Positions 6,435-13,753 of a DNA stretch of 16,082 bases are shown here, in pieces. Position 1 is the first letter of the stretch. Each line of letters begins with the position of its first letter. The DNA comes from an uncultured Clostridia bacterium. GTDB lineage: Bacteria; Bacillota; Clostridia; Christensenellales; UBA1242. Both the position numbers and the translations under genes were made by a program. The stretch is taken from assembly GCA_945937975.1 (NCBI GenBank), contig CAMEUD010000019.1, positions 1 to 16,082 on the forward strand. The letters run 5' to 3'. Under the pieces are notes generated by a model. It saw only the letters and a list, made by a program, of their open reading frames with translations. It searched no databases and was not told the origin of the DNA.

Positions 6435-7373
6435 ATGCAAAAAACAAAAAAATTTAAATTCGTATCAGCTGTTGTTGGGGCAATCTTATGTTTGCCATTT
6501 GCACTATGCCTAACGGCATGTGGCGGAAATGGAAAGCCACCAGTAAATACAAACTCAAAAGAGATGTATGCACTATCCGCTATGTCAAGTGCAATGTATT
6601 TACAACAAGAACTACCAGCAATTTCAAAAAGCGTAAGAACTTTTAGTGCTATGCAAAATGAGACAAGCAGACCAGAAAGTATTACAGAAGAAGATGTTAA
6701 TGGTGCAAAAAATTGTATAACGATGTTTGGAGATATTATCAAAAATAATGGTTATACTCAAACTGTTGAGGAAAACACTGACACATCAGAAGAACTTGGA
6801 AAATACAACTTTGTTATGACCATATCTCTTCCAAATGTAGCAGGAACAAGCACATATAAACTTTATTATGATGAAATTGCAACTGAAACAAATACCGAAA
6901 TTGAAGATGAAGAAACTGAAACAGAAATATCAACTACATTAGAAGGTGTGTTAATTGCAAATGAAGACCACTTCAAAGTTGAAGGTAAAAAAGTAATTGA
7001 AACCGAAGGGGATGAAACTGAGTATTCTCTTGAATTTAAGACTTATATTGATGAGCAAAACTATGTTGTAGTTGAACAAAGTTCAGAAAGTAATGAACTT
7101 GAATATGAGTATGAAATTTACAAAAATGGCGTAAAAGTTCAAAATATTGAAATTGAATTTGAAAAGCAAAACAACGAAACAGAACTTGAATATGAACTTA
7201 TCAACTTAACTTCTGGAGTAAAAGATACTACAATTTACAAAATTAAGTCTACAGATGATACGAAATTTGAAATTTCTTTAATCAGAAATGGAACAACACA
7301 AACTTTCTACGCAGAAATTATCAATGATGAAATAAATTTCATATATGACAACAATGCTTCACAAGCAGTTTAA
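6435..7373 (+). CDS. Secreted lipoprotein homologous to the anti-sigma sensor domain
   Basis: A 312-residue lipoprotein: basic N-terminus (KTKKFKF), hydrophobic core (10-25) and lipobox LTAC with Cys29 as the lipidation site, so the mature protein is anchored to the outer face of the membrane. The start has a good ribosome site, GGAG 6 nt before the ATG. The mature part is very acidic, with Glu/Thr runs at 150-170. Residues 123-219 align with 181-277 of the anti-sigma factor: YKLYYDEI against YKMLFNKT, then VEGKKVIETE against VEGLYKIETE. It is divergent from the sigma gene and likely a member of its regulon. It may be a ligand trap, a partner of the sensor or a surface copy of it; the function is not known. 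Confidence 0.8.
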   Translation: MQKTKKFKFVSAVVGAILCLPFALCLTACGGNGKPPVNTNSKEMYALSAMSSAMYLQQELPAISKSVRTFSAMQNETSRPESITEEDVNGAKNCITMFGDIIKNNGYTQTVEENTDTSEELGKYNFVMTISLPNVAGTSTYKLYYDEIATETNTEIEDEETETEISTTLEGVLIANEDHFKVEGKKVIETEGDETEYSLEFKTYIDEQNYVVVEQSSESNELEYEYEIYKNGVKVQNIEIEFEKQNNETELEYELINLTSGVKDTTIYKIKSTDDTKFEISLIRNGTTQTFYAEIINDEINFIYDNNASQAV

Positions 7374-7380
7374 AGCAATA

Positions 7381-7411
7381 AAAAACCGAGGATTATACAT
7401 TCTCGGTTTTT
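7381..7411 (+). terminator. Terminator of the lipoprotein gene
   Basis: AAAAACCGAG (7381-7390) pairs with CTCGGTTTTT (7402-7411), 11-nt loop, 8 nt past the stop codon. Confidence 0.85.
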
Positions 7412-7734
7412 ATATCAAATAACAATTTATTGATTTAATAATACCGTAACCAAGTTATATTTTATATCAGTTTTTTATCTAACAATTTTACTTTTGGGAT
7501 TCTGGCGTGTGCTTGTCTTTGTAGAGAATTTCTTTAAAAGTTCAGATTAGTTTTTAATAGTTTTAGATAGGTCAAAAGCACACATTTTAATCAAAAATAA
7601 CACATTTGATGTCAACTGATGTCAAGAGTAAAAAAATGTTTGACATCAAAAGCATTTTCAAATGTGCTAAAAAGCCTTACATATAGGCACATTTAAGCAT
7701 AGGCGTATAAACCCGAAGAAAAAAGGTAACTTTT
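7412..7734. other. Non-coding right end of the mobilizable element
   Basis: No gene is seen. Its content is the arm-type repeats at 7606-7649, a short near-inverted pair AGCACACATTT/AAATGTGCT flanking them, and AACCCGA at 7710-7716 about 20 nt before the tRNA break. A similar AACCCGA lies just before the first attachment core at the other end of the window. Confidence 0.5.
7606..7649. repeat. Integrase arm-type repeats at element right end
   Basis: TTGATGTCAA (7606-7615) and CTGATGTCAA (7616-7625) are adjacent direct copies; TTGACATCAA (7640-7649) is the exact inverse. They lie 86 nt from the tRNA-Ile anticodon loop, as arm sites bound by a Tn916-type N-terminal domain would. The same layout recurs at 15660-15702. 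Binding by the integrase is inferred. Confidence 0.6.
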
Positions 7735-7779
7735 CTGATAAGGTGGGGGTCGGTGGTTCGAGTCCACTCATCTCTACCA
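7735..7779 (+). pseudogene. 3' half of tRNA-Ile(GAT), element attachment site
   Basis: The anticodon loop CTGATAA (7735-7741, anticodon GAT at 7737-7739) is followed by a 3' anticodon stem GGTGG, variable GGGTC, T arm GGTGG-TTCGAGT-CCACT, acceptor strand CATCTCT, discriminator A and encoded CCA. No matching 5' half (AGAGATG..., D arm) lies to the left, where element DNA stands. This is the displaced 3' half of a tRNA gene split in its anticodon loop by integration. A functional copy should exist at the off-window left end. Confidence 0.85.
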
Positions 7780-7782
7780 GTT

Positions 7783-7811
7783 AAAGAGAGTTATTACAGC
7801 TCTCTTTTTTG
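7783..7811 (+). terminator. Terminator of the split tRNA-Ile
   Basis: AAAGAGAG (7783-7790) pairs with CTCTCTTT (7800-7807), followed by TTT. It lies 3 nt past the CCA end and is the original tRNA terminator. Confidence 0.8.
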
Positions 7812-8095
7812 TTTGCAAAAACCTGTCAAAACCCCCTTTTAGGCTTTTATTATAAGGATTTTAGTTGGTAATTCTAGAGATAAAGAACGGTTTTTTTCAT
7901 TGTTATTTTATTTTTTAATTTTATAAAAAAATCAATTGCTACAAAAATTTATGACATTTGCAACAGTGAATTTTTGAAAATTGGATTTATATGCTTTTTG
8001 AATTGTAAACATTTTTAGTGGAAAGAAACTTCAAGTATATGTTATTAAATATACTTGGTTAACAATTGAAGTTCTTATACTTGTTTTTTTGTTAA
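7812..8095. other. AT-rich non-coding gap with nested inverted repeats
   Basis: No gene is seen. A nested dyad stands at 8027-8073: outer arms AACTTCAA (8027-8034) and TTGAAGTT (8066-8073), inner arms CAAGTATA (8032-8039) and TATACTTG (8050-8057). It could be the end of a small vanished element or a processed RNA structure. Confidence 0.4.
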
Positions 8096-8223
8096 AAAAC
8101 AGTTTGCAAATTTGGACGAAAAGCCACAGTTAATGCATTAACGGCAAAGTGAAAACAGAAGGCCCAGAAGTTTCAAAAGGTGGCGATGAAAGTTATGAAA
8201 GTTTTTGCTATTGGTGTTATTAA
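8096..8223 (+). pseudogene. tdk: Remnant of the 3' end of a thymidine kinase gene
   Basis: Two adjoining frames restore the C-terminus of thymidine kinase. The first, from 8096, reads KTVCKFGRKATVNA, matching the zinc-binding CxxCGRKAT.NAR region with the second Cys lost. One frame over, 8140-8223 reads NGKVKTEGPEVSKGGDESYESFCYWCY then stop, matching the DGK..TEGPQV..GG.E.YE..CRKC ending. A small deletion near 8138 explains the shift. The rest of the enzyme is absent, so this is a dead fragment left by rearrangement. The identification rests on remembered family signatures. Confidence 0.7.
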
Positions 8224-8259
8224 AAAGCATTAAAGGAATAAAAAATCTTATATATGGAA

Positions 8260-9102
8260 TTAAATTAATGCTGAAAATATTGATGCATCATCTCTGCATT
8301 TAAATCTTGGGAATTTATTACATTTGTTATCTTTTTCTTGCATATCATATAATTCATTGTATAAATCTTGCAATGAAACAGATTGTTCGATTTTTTCTAA
8401 TAATGTTTTTTTATTGTATAAACCAAATAGGTCTATAATTTGACTAAATCCATCAGTTAATCCAACAATATGAAAGACTTTTTCGGCATCTAAATATCCA
8501 GTTTTTGCATAATTGACAGCTTCTATATTATCTGATAAAATCCAATATCCATTTTTTGTGTTTTGCATTAATCTGGTTTTTAATAAATCATCATTTATGT
8601 ATGGCCTAGCATCAACTACATCAATATTTTTTTTCTTTGCAATTACTTTCATTTTATTTATGTTAATGTTATCTAATCTAGTCAAGTCATTTAGTTTTAA
8701 ATGTAACACTCTATTATTTTTATATTTTACAATTAAACTGCAATCTCCTAATATAAAGTATTCGATTTTTTTGCCTACAACCCTAAAAACTGCTATTCCA
8801 GCAGATGGTTTTGACACAATATTTTGTGAATTTTCAAAAGCATTATATTGTTTATTTAAATATATTATAGCTTCTTTAATAATCTGTTTTATGCTTTTTG
8901 ATGCATTAGGTAAATTATTTATTAAAAATTTTTTCAGAGTATGGGAATACCATTGAGCATCACTATCATAATTTAATGCAATATGTTCTTTTAATAAACC
9001 TGTGGCTCCATCAATAATAAATCCAAAACGATTTTTACTATCTACATAAACATCGTCCTCATTAAATTTTTTTCCTTCTTTTGTAAAACTTCTATAATTC
9101 AT
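8260..9102 (-). CDS. PP2C-family Ser/Thr protein phosphatase
   Basis: A 280-residue metal-dependent phosphatase of the PPM/PP2C fold, cytoplasmic with no membrane segment. Motifs in order: NEDDVYV (14-20) and FIIDGATG (28-35) with the first metal Asp31; KPSAGIAVF (98-106); YFILGDCSLIV (115-125) with Asp120; GLTDGFS (214-220) with metal Asp217; CRDDASIF (269-276) with the last Asp pair. The ATG at 9100-9102 is preferred because GGAGA lies 9 nt before it; a TTG 45 nt upstream is in frame but lacks a ribosome site. It is divergent from the coiled-coil gene at 9586. No partner kinase is visible, so the substrate is unknown. The family call is secure. Confidence 0.88.
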   Translation of the reverse strand: MNYRSFTKEGKKFNEDDVYVDSKNRFGFIIDGATGLLKEHIALNYDSDAQWYSHTLKKFLINNLPNASKSIKQIIKEAIIYLNKQYNAFENSQNIVSKPSAGIAVFRVVGKKIEYFILGDCSLIVKYKNNRVLHLKLNDLTRLDNININKMKVIAKKKNIDVVDARPYINDDLLKTRLMQNTKNGYWILSDNIEAVNYAKTGYLDAEKVFHIVGLTDGFSQIIDLFGLYNKKTLLEKIEQSVSLQDLYNELYDMQEKDNKCNKFPRFKCRDDASIFSALI

Positions 9103-9137
9103 GTTTATATTTCTCCGTTTAAGTTTGATAAAATTTA

Positions 9138-9146
9138 AATATAGCA
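9138..9146 (-). promoter_or_regulatory. Extended -10 promoter for the phosphatase gene
   Basis: TGC-TATATT on the minus strand, about 36 nt before the chosen ATG; no convincing -35. Confidence 0.45.
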
Positions 9147-9348
9147 ATTAAATTTTGTAATAAATTCACAACAAGTAAAAAATATGGTTGAAATTTTATT
9201 TTAACTTTATCATAAATTAATAATATTATTTCATTATAATTTACTTTTACAGTATAATATATTTTTAAATTATAAACAATTAAAAGATTATGTAATAATA
9301 GTTTTGAAAAGTAGAATAAATGTAGTAATTTTATACGATATAATAATT

Positions 9349-9402
9349 AAAGTATTTATCCATACTTTTTATCTTGTTAAAGTATAGATTGAGGAAAAGT
9401 AT
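9349..9402. repeat. AAAGTAT heptamer cluster
   Basis: Direct copies of AAAGTAT at 9349-9355, 9379-9385 and 9396-9402 and an inverse copy ATACTTT at 9362-9368. The first and the inverse copy form a dyad with a 6-nt gap. This may be a regulator site, but the background is about 80 percent AT, so chance is possible. Confidence 0.35.
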
Positions 9403-9525
9403 AATAGTATAAATACTGTTTCAAAAATATGAGCATATATTTTTATCAAATTTTATTAAATTGAAAATTATATACAAATTATTTTGTTAGTGCTAATTGG
9501 TGTTAATAAAATAAAAAATTAAGTA

Positions 9526-9554
9526 TTGCAATTTTTTTGATTATATGCTAATAT
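9526..9554 (+). promoter_or_regulatory. Strong promoter for the coiled-coil gene
   Basis: TTGCAA (9526-9531), a 17-nt spacer ending TGC, TAATAT (9549-9554). The ribosome site AGGAGG (9575-9580) follows 5 nt before the ATG. Confidence 0.75.
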
Positions 9555-9585
9555 ATAAATAACTCATAAAAAATAGGAGGTAATT

Positions 9586-10863
9586 ATGGATATTTTAACA
9601 AATATTAAAAATCTAGAATTAAAGATAGATGACTTGAGTAGACAAATAATGAATGTTAGTCTTGATCTTTCACTATTAAACACTGATTTAAAAAAACATG
9701 AAGAGGATTTAACATATAGTAAAAAAACAGGAATACCTCTTCATTCAGAGGACTTGCCTTTTGTTTATGATATTAATGAATATGGTGATGATATACCTAT
9801 ATTAAATTCAAAAATACAACAATTGCAGTCAAAAAAGGATAATTTGGAAGCAGAACTAGAATTGAGAACAAAACAATTACAAGACGAGCAACGTAAATAT
9901 AAAGAACTTTATGAGCCAAAACTTGTTATAGATAACGGTAAAGTGTATTTTGCAGGAGATGAATCAAAAAATGACATATTTTTACCTCTCTTGTCAAAAC
10001 TTAAAGAATATATTCATGAATTTGAATATGTTAAAAATTCACCAGAAGCAAAACAGTATGACAAACTTGCAAATGAGTTAAAACAGTTTGTAGCAAACAG
10101 CAATCTTCCACTTTATACCGATGAAAACATAAAAGAATTTGACAAATATTTCGTAAATAATTCCTTTTATTCTAATGATAATACTGTAGGCAGCTATGAT
10201 GTTATTGATGGTAAAATATTAGTAACAAATAATTATGTTGAATCTTATTGTAACAGTGTAAAAAGGGAGTTACTAGCAACAAGGCGCGAGATTGAGTCAC
10301 GTCGTAAACAAGTTGATGAGTTTAAACTACCATTTATTTGTAAAATTTTTAAATTTGCTGGCAAAAAGCAAAAAAAACAATTACACCATTTGGAAGTATA
10401 TTTAAATTTAAGTATTAATACGGCTGAAGTATTAGAAACTCGTTTGAATAATTTAAATGAATTGCAAAAAAAATACTATGAACCAGCAATACCAGGAATT
10501 AAAATTGCAGAATCCATTGATGAACTTCGTGATTCATCCCATATTGCTAAACAATATATTAATAATTCATCATTCTATAAAGAGATGCCAAAATATGAAA
10601 ATATTGTCAAAGAATTGGTTCAAAAAGATTATTCATCTTTAATTACTACTCAAGCGAAAGAATATCTTAAAAATAATGATTTAACTCTTTCAAAAGAAAC
10701 TGTTTTAGAAACAATTTTATCTGAAGATTATTTTAAACATTTAGTTACACATCTTGAAAATGATAATACAGATAATCAAAATAATTTAGAGATTAATATA
10801 GAATCTAAAAATTCACAAAATACAAATGATAATAAAGAAGAAGAAGTAATACTTGAAATGTAA
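9586..10863 (+). CDS. Unrecognised coiled-coil protein
   Basis: A 425-residue protein I do not recognise. Residues 1-45 and 72-110 are heptad-like coiled coil (IKNLELKIDDLSRQI; ILNSKIQQLQSKKDNLEAELELRTKQL), with a further helical pair at 225-245 (VKRELLATRREIESRRKQVDEF) and 263-300. A possible small folded segment lies between (VIDNGKVYFAGDES, residues 116-128). The last 35 residues are Asn/Glu-rich and disordered. No signal peptide or membrane helix is seen, though FKLPFICKIFKFAGKKQKK (about 246-264) is a short amphipathic basic patch that might touch membrane. It has its own strong promoter and terminator, so it is a single-gene unit, divergent from the phosphatase. A link to it is only positional. 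Confidence 0.8.
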   Translation: MDILTNIKNLELKIDDLSRQIMNVSLDLSLLNTDLKKHEEDLTYSKKTGIPLHSEDLPFVYDINEYGDDIPILNSKIQQLQSKKDNLEAELELRTKQLQDEQRKYKELYEPKLVIDNGKVYFAGDESKNDIFLPLLSKLKEYIHEFEYVKNSPEAKQYDKLANELKQFVANSNLPLYTDENIKEFDKYFVNNSFYSNDNTVGSYDVIDGKILVTNNYVESYCNSVKRELLATRREIESRRKQVDEFKLPFICKIFKFAGKKQKKQLHHLEVYLNLSINTAEVLETRLNNLNELQKKYYEPAIPGIKIAESIDELRDSSHIAKQYINNSSFYKEMPKYENIVKELVQKDYSSLITTQAKEYLKNNDLTLSKETVLETILSEDYFKHLVTHLENDNTDNQNNLEINIESKNSQNTNDNKEEEVILEM

Positions 10864-10979
10864 TCATTTCAACTATGATTTTAATGAAAACTTTATTTAA
10901 AAATCATAATTGCATCCAAGCTGATGAATGATTATTAAAAATAGCTGTAATGTCATATTAATTTTGTTAAAAAATAAAA

Positions 10980-11011
10980 AACCTAAACATAGTTTATTGT
11001 TTAGGTTTTTT
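10980..11011 (+). terminator. Terminator of the coiled-coil gene
   Basis: AACCTAAACA (10980-10989) pairs with TGTTTAGGTT (10998-11007), followed by TTTT, about 115 nt past the stop. Confidence 0.85.
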
Positions 11012-11530
11012 GTAATCTAGTAATTCCGTTTTACAGAATATTAAACGTTTTATTATGTTACCACAGACTTTATGTTTCATTCATGTTATTCAAACCTAAA
11101 TATAAAATACTTTTATTTATTAAAAATCATTTATCATTTTTTTACTATTTTTTGAGTAACTGGCAAGTCAGCACTATCCTAATTCAAACTTAATAAATCT
11201 TGTGGTGTTAACCCAGCCCAAATTTTCGGCTTCTTCTTTTGTGAAGATTGCAAAAAAGAATTGTAAGTGGCAAATAATTTTTTATAAGCAATAAAACTAT
11301 CAATAGAATATTCCAAAAAGAATTTTCAAAATCAAAATGCAGAAAGTTTAAGAAAAGAAGAAAGTGTACTTTTGGATTTTCATTAGCTTCAAAAAGCATT
11401 GTGGAATGTGTGTATCAAAGTATGGATTTATGATTATAACTTGAACTAAATTATATTTACAGACATATATTATTAAAAGTTTCAATCAATAAATATTAAA
11501 ACATAAATATGTTTTAATTTTTTAGTTTTT
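11012..11530 (-). pseudogene. Degraded gene scraps including an integrase fragment
   Basis: No intact gene is seen here. On the minus strand, 11360-11417 reads HT...MLFEANENPKV, matching HTYSNMLFEADQNPKV of the integrase at the left of the window, with a frameshift between HT and ML. Directly after, the match stops. Between 11180 and 11330 two frames are open on the same strand: one reads SIDSFIAYKKLFATYNSFLQ (then QKKKPKIWAGLTPQDLLSLN, stop), the other FTKEEAENLGWVNTT. Which was once coding is unclear. The whole stretch looks like fused leftovers of mobile DNA. Confidence 0.5.
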
Positions 11531-11535
11531 GATGT

Positions 11536-11541
11536 TATAAT
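11536..11541 (+). promoter_or_regulatory. -10 box for the small membrane protein gene
   Basis: A consensus TATAAT 20 nt before the ATG; the -35 (around TTTTAA, 11512-11517) is poor. Confidence 0.5.
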
Positions 11542-11561
11542 GTTGTCGTTAAGGGGTAATT

Positions 11562-11978
11562 ATGAATTTTTTTAAAGGGCTAAAAGCAACAATAAGTTCT
11601 CTTGGAAAACTTTGGAAAATAGAGAAAAAAAGAGACACAGAAATCAATCAAAATCCAACAGAAGAAGAGTTAAAAGACAACAAGAAAGGAAAACAATCGA
11701 TTGTTTTAATGATTGTTAGCATTGTTGTTTATTTAGTCGCATTTGTGCTAGTTGCTAGTTCTTGGCAAGTAAATGTTGGTTTAGGCATCTTAGTTTTAAT
11801 TTTGGTTTTAATGTTTACTCCTACAATTCAAATAAAAGCAATTAATTTAGCAAAACAACAAAGAAAAATAAATGGGAAAGGTACTATCTCATTAATACTT
11901 GCAAATGTTTTACCAACTTTAACTTTGGTAATAGGCGTGTTATTCTTTGCTCTTGGTGGAATGCATATATTCTTTTAA
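11562..11978 (+). CDS. Small three-helix membrane protein of unknown function
   Basis: A 138-residue protein with a charged cytoplasmic N-terminus (residues 17-45, many Lys and Glu) and three predicted membrane helices at about 46-67 (SIVLMIVSIVVYLVAFVLVASS), 70-87 and 108-134. A basic loop IKAINLAKQQRKINGKG (91-107) joins the last two. That loop with flanking helices resembles small DUF4190-type membrane proteins, but I cannot be sure. The ribosome site AGGGG lies 6 nt before the ATG. It is a single gene with its own terminator, convergent with the helicase gene. Confidence 0.7.
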   Translation: MNFFKGLKATISSLGKLWKIEKKRDTEINQNPTEEELKDNKKGKQSIVLMIVSIVVYLVAFVLVASSWQVNVGLGILVLILVLMFTPTIQIKAINLAKQQRKINGKGTISLILANVLPTLTLVIGVLFFALGGMHIFF

Positions 11979-11986
11979 AATAAGTA

Positions 11987-12020
11987 AAAATACAACCATT
12001 TGGGTTGTATTTTGTTTTTT
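11987..12020 (+). terminator. Terminator between membrane protein and helicase genes
   Basis: AAAATACAACC (11987-11997) pairs with GGTTGTATTTT (12003-12013) around a 5-nt loop, then GTTTTTT. The A-rich left side lets it act on both convergent genes. Confidence 0.85.
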
Positions 12021-12060
12021 AATGTCTTAAAAATTATGCTAGTGACAGTTATCAATCATA

Positions 12061-13725
12061 TTATTTATACATTTGGTCGAAAGAAAGTTGTTCATCTATT
12101 AAAAACTGTTTGAGCATTGAGTAGCGTTTTTGAGTGTAGTTATTGTTTACCATTCGGGCTATGTTTTGTTTTGAACCAACCAAAACAACCATCTTTTTAG
12201 CACGAGTTACGGCAGTGTAGAGAAGATTTCGAGTTAGAATAACACTTGCACCACTCACTACTGGAATTACTGCAACATCAAACTCACTGCCTTGGCTTTT
12301 GTGAATTGTTATTGCATACGACAACACCAATTCACTAAGATTTGTTCGTGGATAGATAGATTTTCTGCCATCTTCAAACAAAACCACAATTTCGCCTGTT
12401 TGCGAGTTTATTTCTATGATATTTCCAATGTCACCATTAAAGACCCCCATATTTTTTTCAACAAAACCTTCGTCGGTCATTCTTGTCCATTCTTGTTCGT
12501 AGTTATTGATAGTTTGCATAACTCTGTCGCCTTCACGATAAATTACATTTTCGGTTACGATTTCTTTTTTATTAAGGTTTGGTGGATTAATCATCTTTTG
12601 AAGTTCTTTGTTTAAACTGTCAACACCACAAACACCAGCTTTCATAGGCGCTAGCACTTGAATTTTTTGTGGAGTAGTTTGTGCAAATTTTGGAAGTCTT
12701 AGAGTGACCAAACCAACACAGGTATGGAGCATCTGAGTGGGGTCAAGTTTTTCTTCAAAGAAAAAGTCTTTACTGGTATTATCCAAAATGGGCATTTTGC
12801 CATTATTAATTAGATGGGCATTTGTAATGATGTAGCTATGACTGTCTTGACGATAAATTTCGGTTAGCATACAAGTTGGAATTATTTTAGAACTTAGTAT
12901 ATCACTGAGCACATTACCTGCTCCCACACTTGGAAGTTGATCTTTATCGCCCACCATAATTAATTGAGCATTAGGCTTTATTGCCTTTACTAGTGCTGCC
13001 ATAAGCACACTATCTACCATACTAACTTCGTCAACAATAATTGCATCTTGACTGAGTGGATTTTTGTCGTCACGAGTGAAAAATGCGCCATTGCCATTTT
13101 TAAAATCTAGGTCGAGTGCTCTATGAATTGTTTTGGCATCTTCGCCTGTGCTTTCACTAAGCCTTTTTGATGCCCTACCTGTTGGAGCTAACAACAAAAC
13201 AGATTTTCTCTGTCTTTTTAAACATTCTAATAAGCACTTAACAATAGTAGTTTTACCTGTTCCCGGGCCACCAGTAATGACGCAAACGCCACTATTTACT
13301 GCCATTTGCACGGCTTCTTTTTGGTTTGCATGAAGTGTTATTCCGTTAAAGATTTCGTATTCGCTTATTTCACGCGAAACATCAATTTCTTGACTAGAAA
13401 AAGTATGTTTCATACTGATTAGTTTACTTGCAATATAATTCTCTACTTTGTAGAATTTAGTGAGCATAACGCAGTCTTCGTCGTCTTGCTCAAACTGTTT
13501 TATTTGCCCATCCAGTTGAAGGCTTAGTAAAATTTTTTCTGCCTTATCTTGGTCTTCTTCTATGCTTAGCAAATTATATAGATTGGTCAGTAGTGTCTTT
13601 TTTACAATATAGGTGTTGCCACTTTTGTCGCTATTTTCTCTTAGAATGTGCATTATTCCAGCTCGAAAACGGAAATCTAGGACAGATAATCTTAAATTAA
13701 AAAAACATACAAACTTAGTATACAA
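12061..13725 (-). CDS. recD2: RecD2-type DNA helicase lacking its N-terminal domains
   Basis: A superfamily 1B 5'-3' DNA helicase. All motor motifs are intact: Walker A GGPGTGKTT (152-160), LLLAPTGRASKRLSE (177-191), Walker B IIVDEVSMVD (229-238), MVGDKDQLPSVGAGNVL (257-273), LTEIYRQ (287-293) and, near the C-terminus, YAITIHKSQGSEFD and LLYTAVTRAKK. RecD2 proteins are usually 700-800 residues, with an OB-like and helix-hairpin-helix region first. Here homology begins only at about residue 17 (LDFRFRAGIMHIL), so some 180 residues are missing. The only upstream start is a TTG at 13723-13725 without a ribosome site, and a stop lies about 30 nt further up; an internal ATG at 13651-13653 is another option. 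This looks like a 5'-truncated gene with an undamaged motor, probably a young pseudogene. Confidence 0.8.
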   Translation of the reverse strand: MYTKFVCFFNLRLSVLDFRFRAGIMHILRENSDKSGNTYIVKKTLLTNLYNLLSIEEDQDKAEKILLSLQLDGQIKQFEQDDEDCVMLTKFYKVENYIASKLISMKHTFSSQEIDVSREISEYEIFNGITLHANQKEAVQMAVNSGVCVITGGPGTGKTTIVKCLLECLKRQRKSVLLLAPTGRASKRLSESTGEDAKTIHRALDLDFKNGNGAFFTRDDKNPLSQDAIIVDEVSMVDSVLMAALVKAIKPNAQLIMVGDKDQLPSVGAGNVLSDILSSKIIPTCMLTEIYRQDSHSYIITNAHLINNGKMPILDNTSKDFFFEEKLDPTQMLHTCVGLVTLRLPKFAQTTPQKIQVLAPMKAGVCGVDSLNKELQKMINPPNLNKKEIVTENVIYREGDRVMQTINNYEQEWTRMTDEGFVEKNMGVFNGDIGNIIEINSQTGEIVVLFEDGRKSIYPRTNLSELVLSYAITIHKSQGSEFDVAVIPVVSGASVILTRNLLYTAVTRAKKMVVLVGSKQNIARMVNNNYTQKRYSMLKQFLIDEQLSFDQMYK

Positions 13726-13753
13726 TATAAATTTAAATTTTACAAGCCTTTAC

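Larger units (their letters stand above)
1..7741. mobile_element. Integrative mobilizable element inserted in tRNA-Ile, left end off window
   Basis: The segment starts inside a tyrosine integrase gene and ends where the 3' half of a tRNA-Ile gene begins inside its anticodon loop. Between these lie an excisionase-like gene, a relaxase with accessory gene, a regulator and a three-gene sigma/anti-sigma/lipoprotein cargo. Near the right end are two direct and one inverted copy of TTGATGTCAA, placed like integrase arm sites. No type IV secretion genes are seen, so this should be mobilizable rather than self-transmissible. The left attachment site, expected to hold the 5' half or a restored tRNA-Ile, lies off the window. 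The limits are inferred from the tRNA break. Confidence 0.75.
9103..9585. other. Long AT-rich divergent control region
   Basis: No gene is seen in these 480 nt. The region holds an AAAGTAT repeat cluster at 9349-9402 and a promoter at each end, separating the phosphatase from the coiled-coil gene. Confidence 0.6.

Noticed and set aside
6377..6742. Minus-strand protein of 121 residues over the lipoprotein start
   Set aside because: It is antisense to a lipoprotein gene with a good signal peptide and ribosome site, and covers its promoter.
8513..8956. Plus-strand protein of 147 residues
   Set aside because: It is antisense to the PP2C gene, has no ribosome site, and its hydrophobic look comes from AT-rich antisense codons.
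9103..9147. Longer phosphatase start at a TTG (9145-9147)
   Set aside because: The extra 15 residues lack a ribosome site, while the ATG at 9100-9102 has GGAGA at good spacing.
11180..11262. Barnase-like ribonuclease fragment (FTKEEAENLGWV)
   Set aside because: Only a dozen residues resemble the family, a competing frame on the same strand is also open, and no active-site region follows.
11208..11399. 63-residue gene beginning MLFEANENPKV
   Set aside because: Its first 11 residues are an internal piece of an integrase, the rest is low-complexity, and no ribosome site precedes it.
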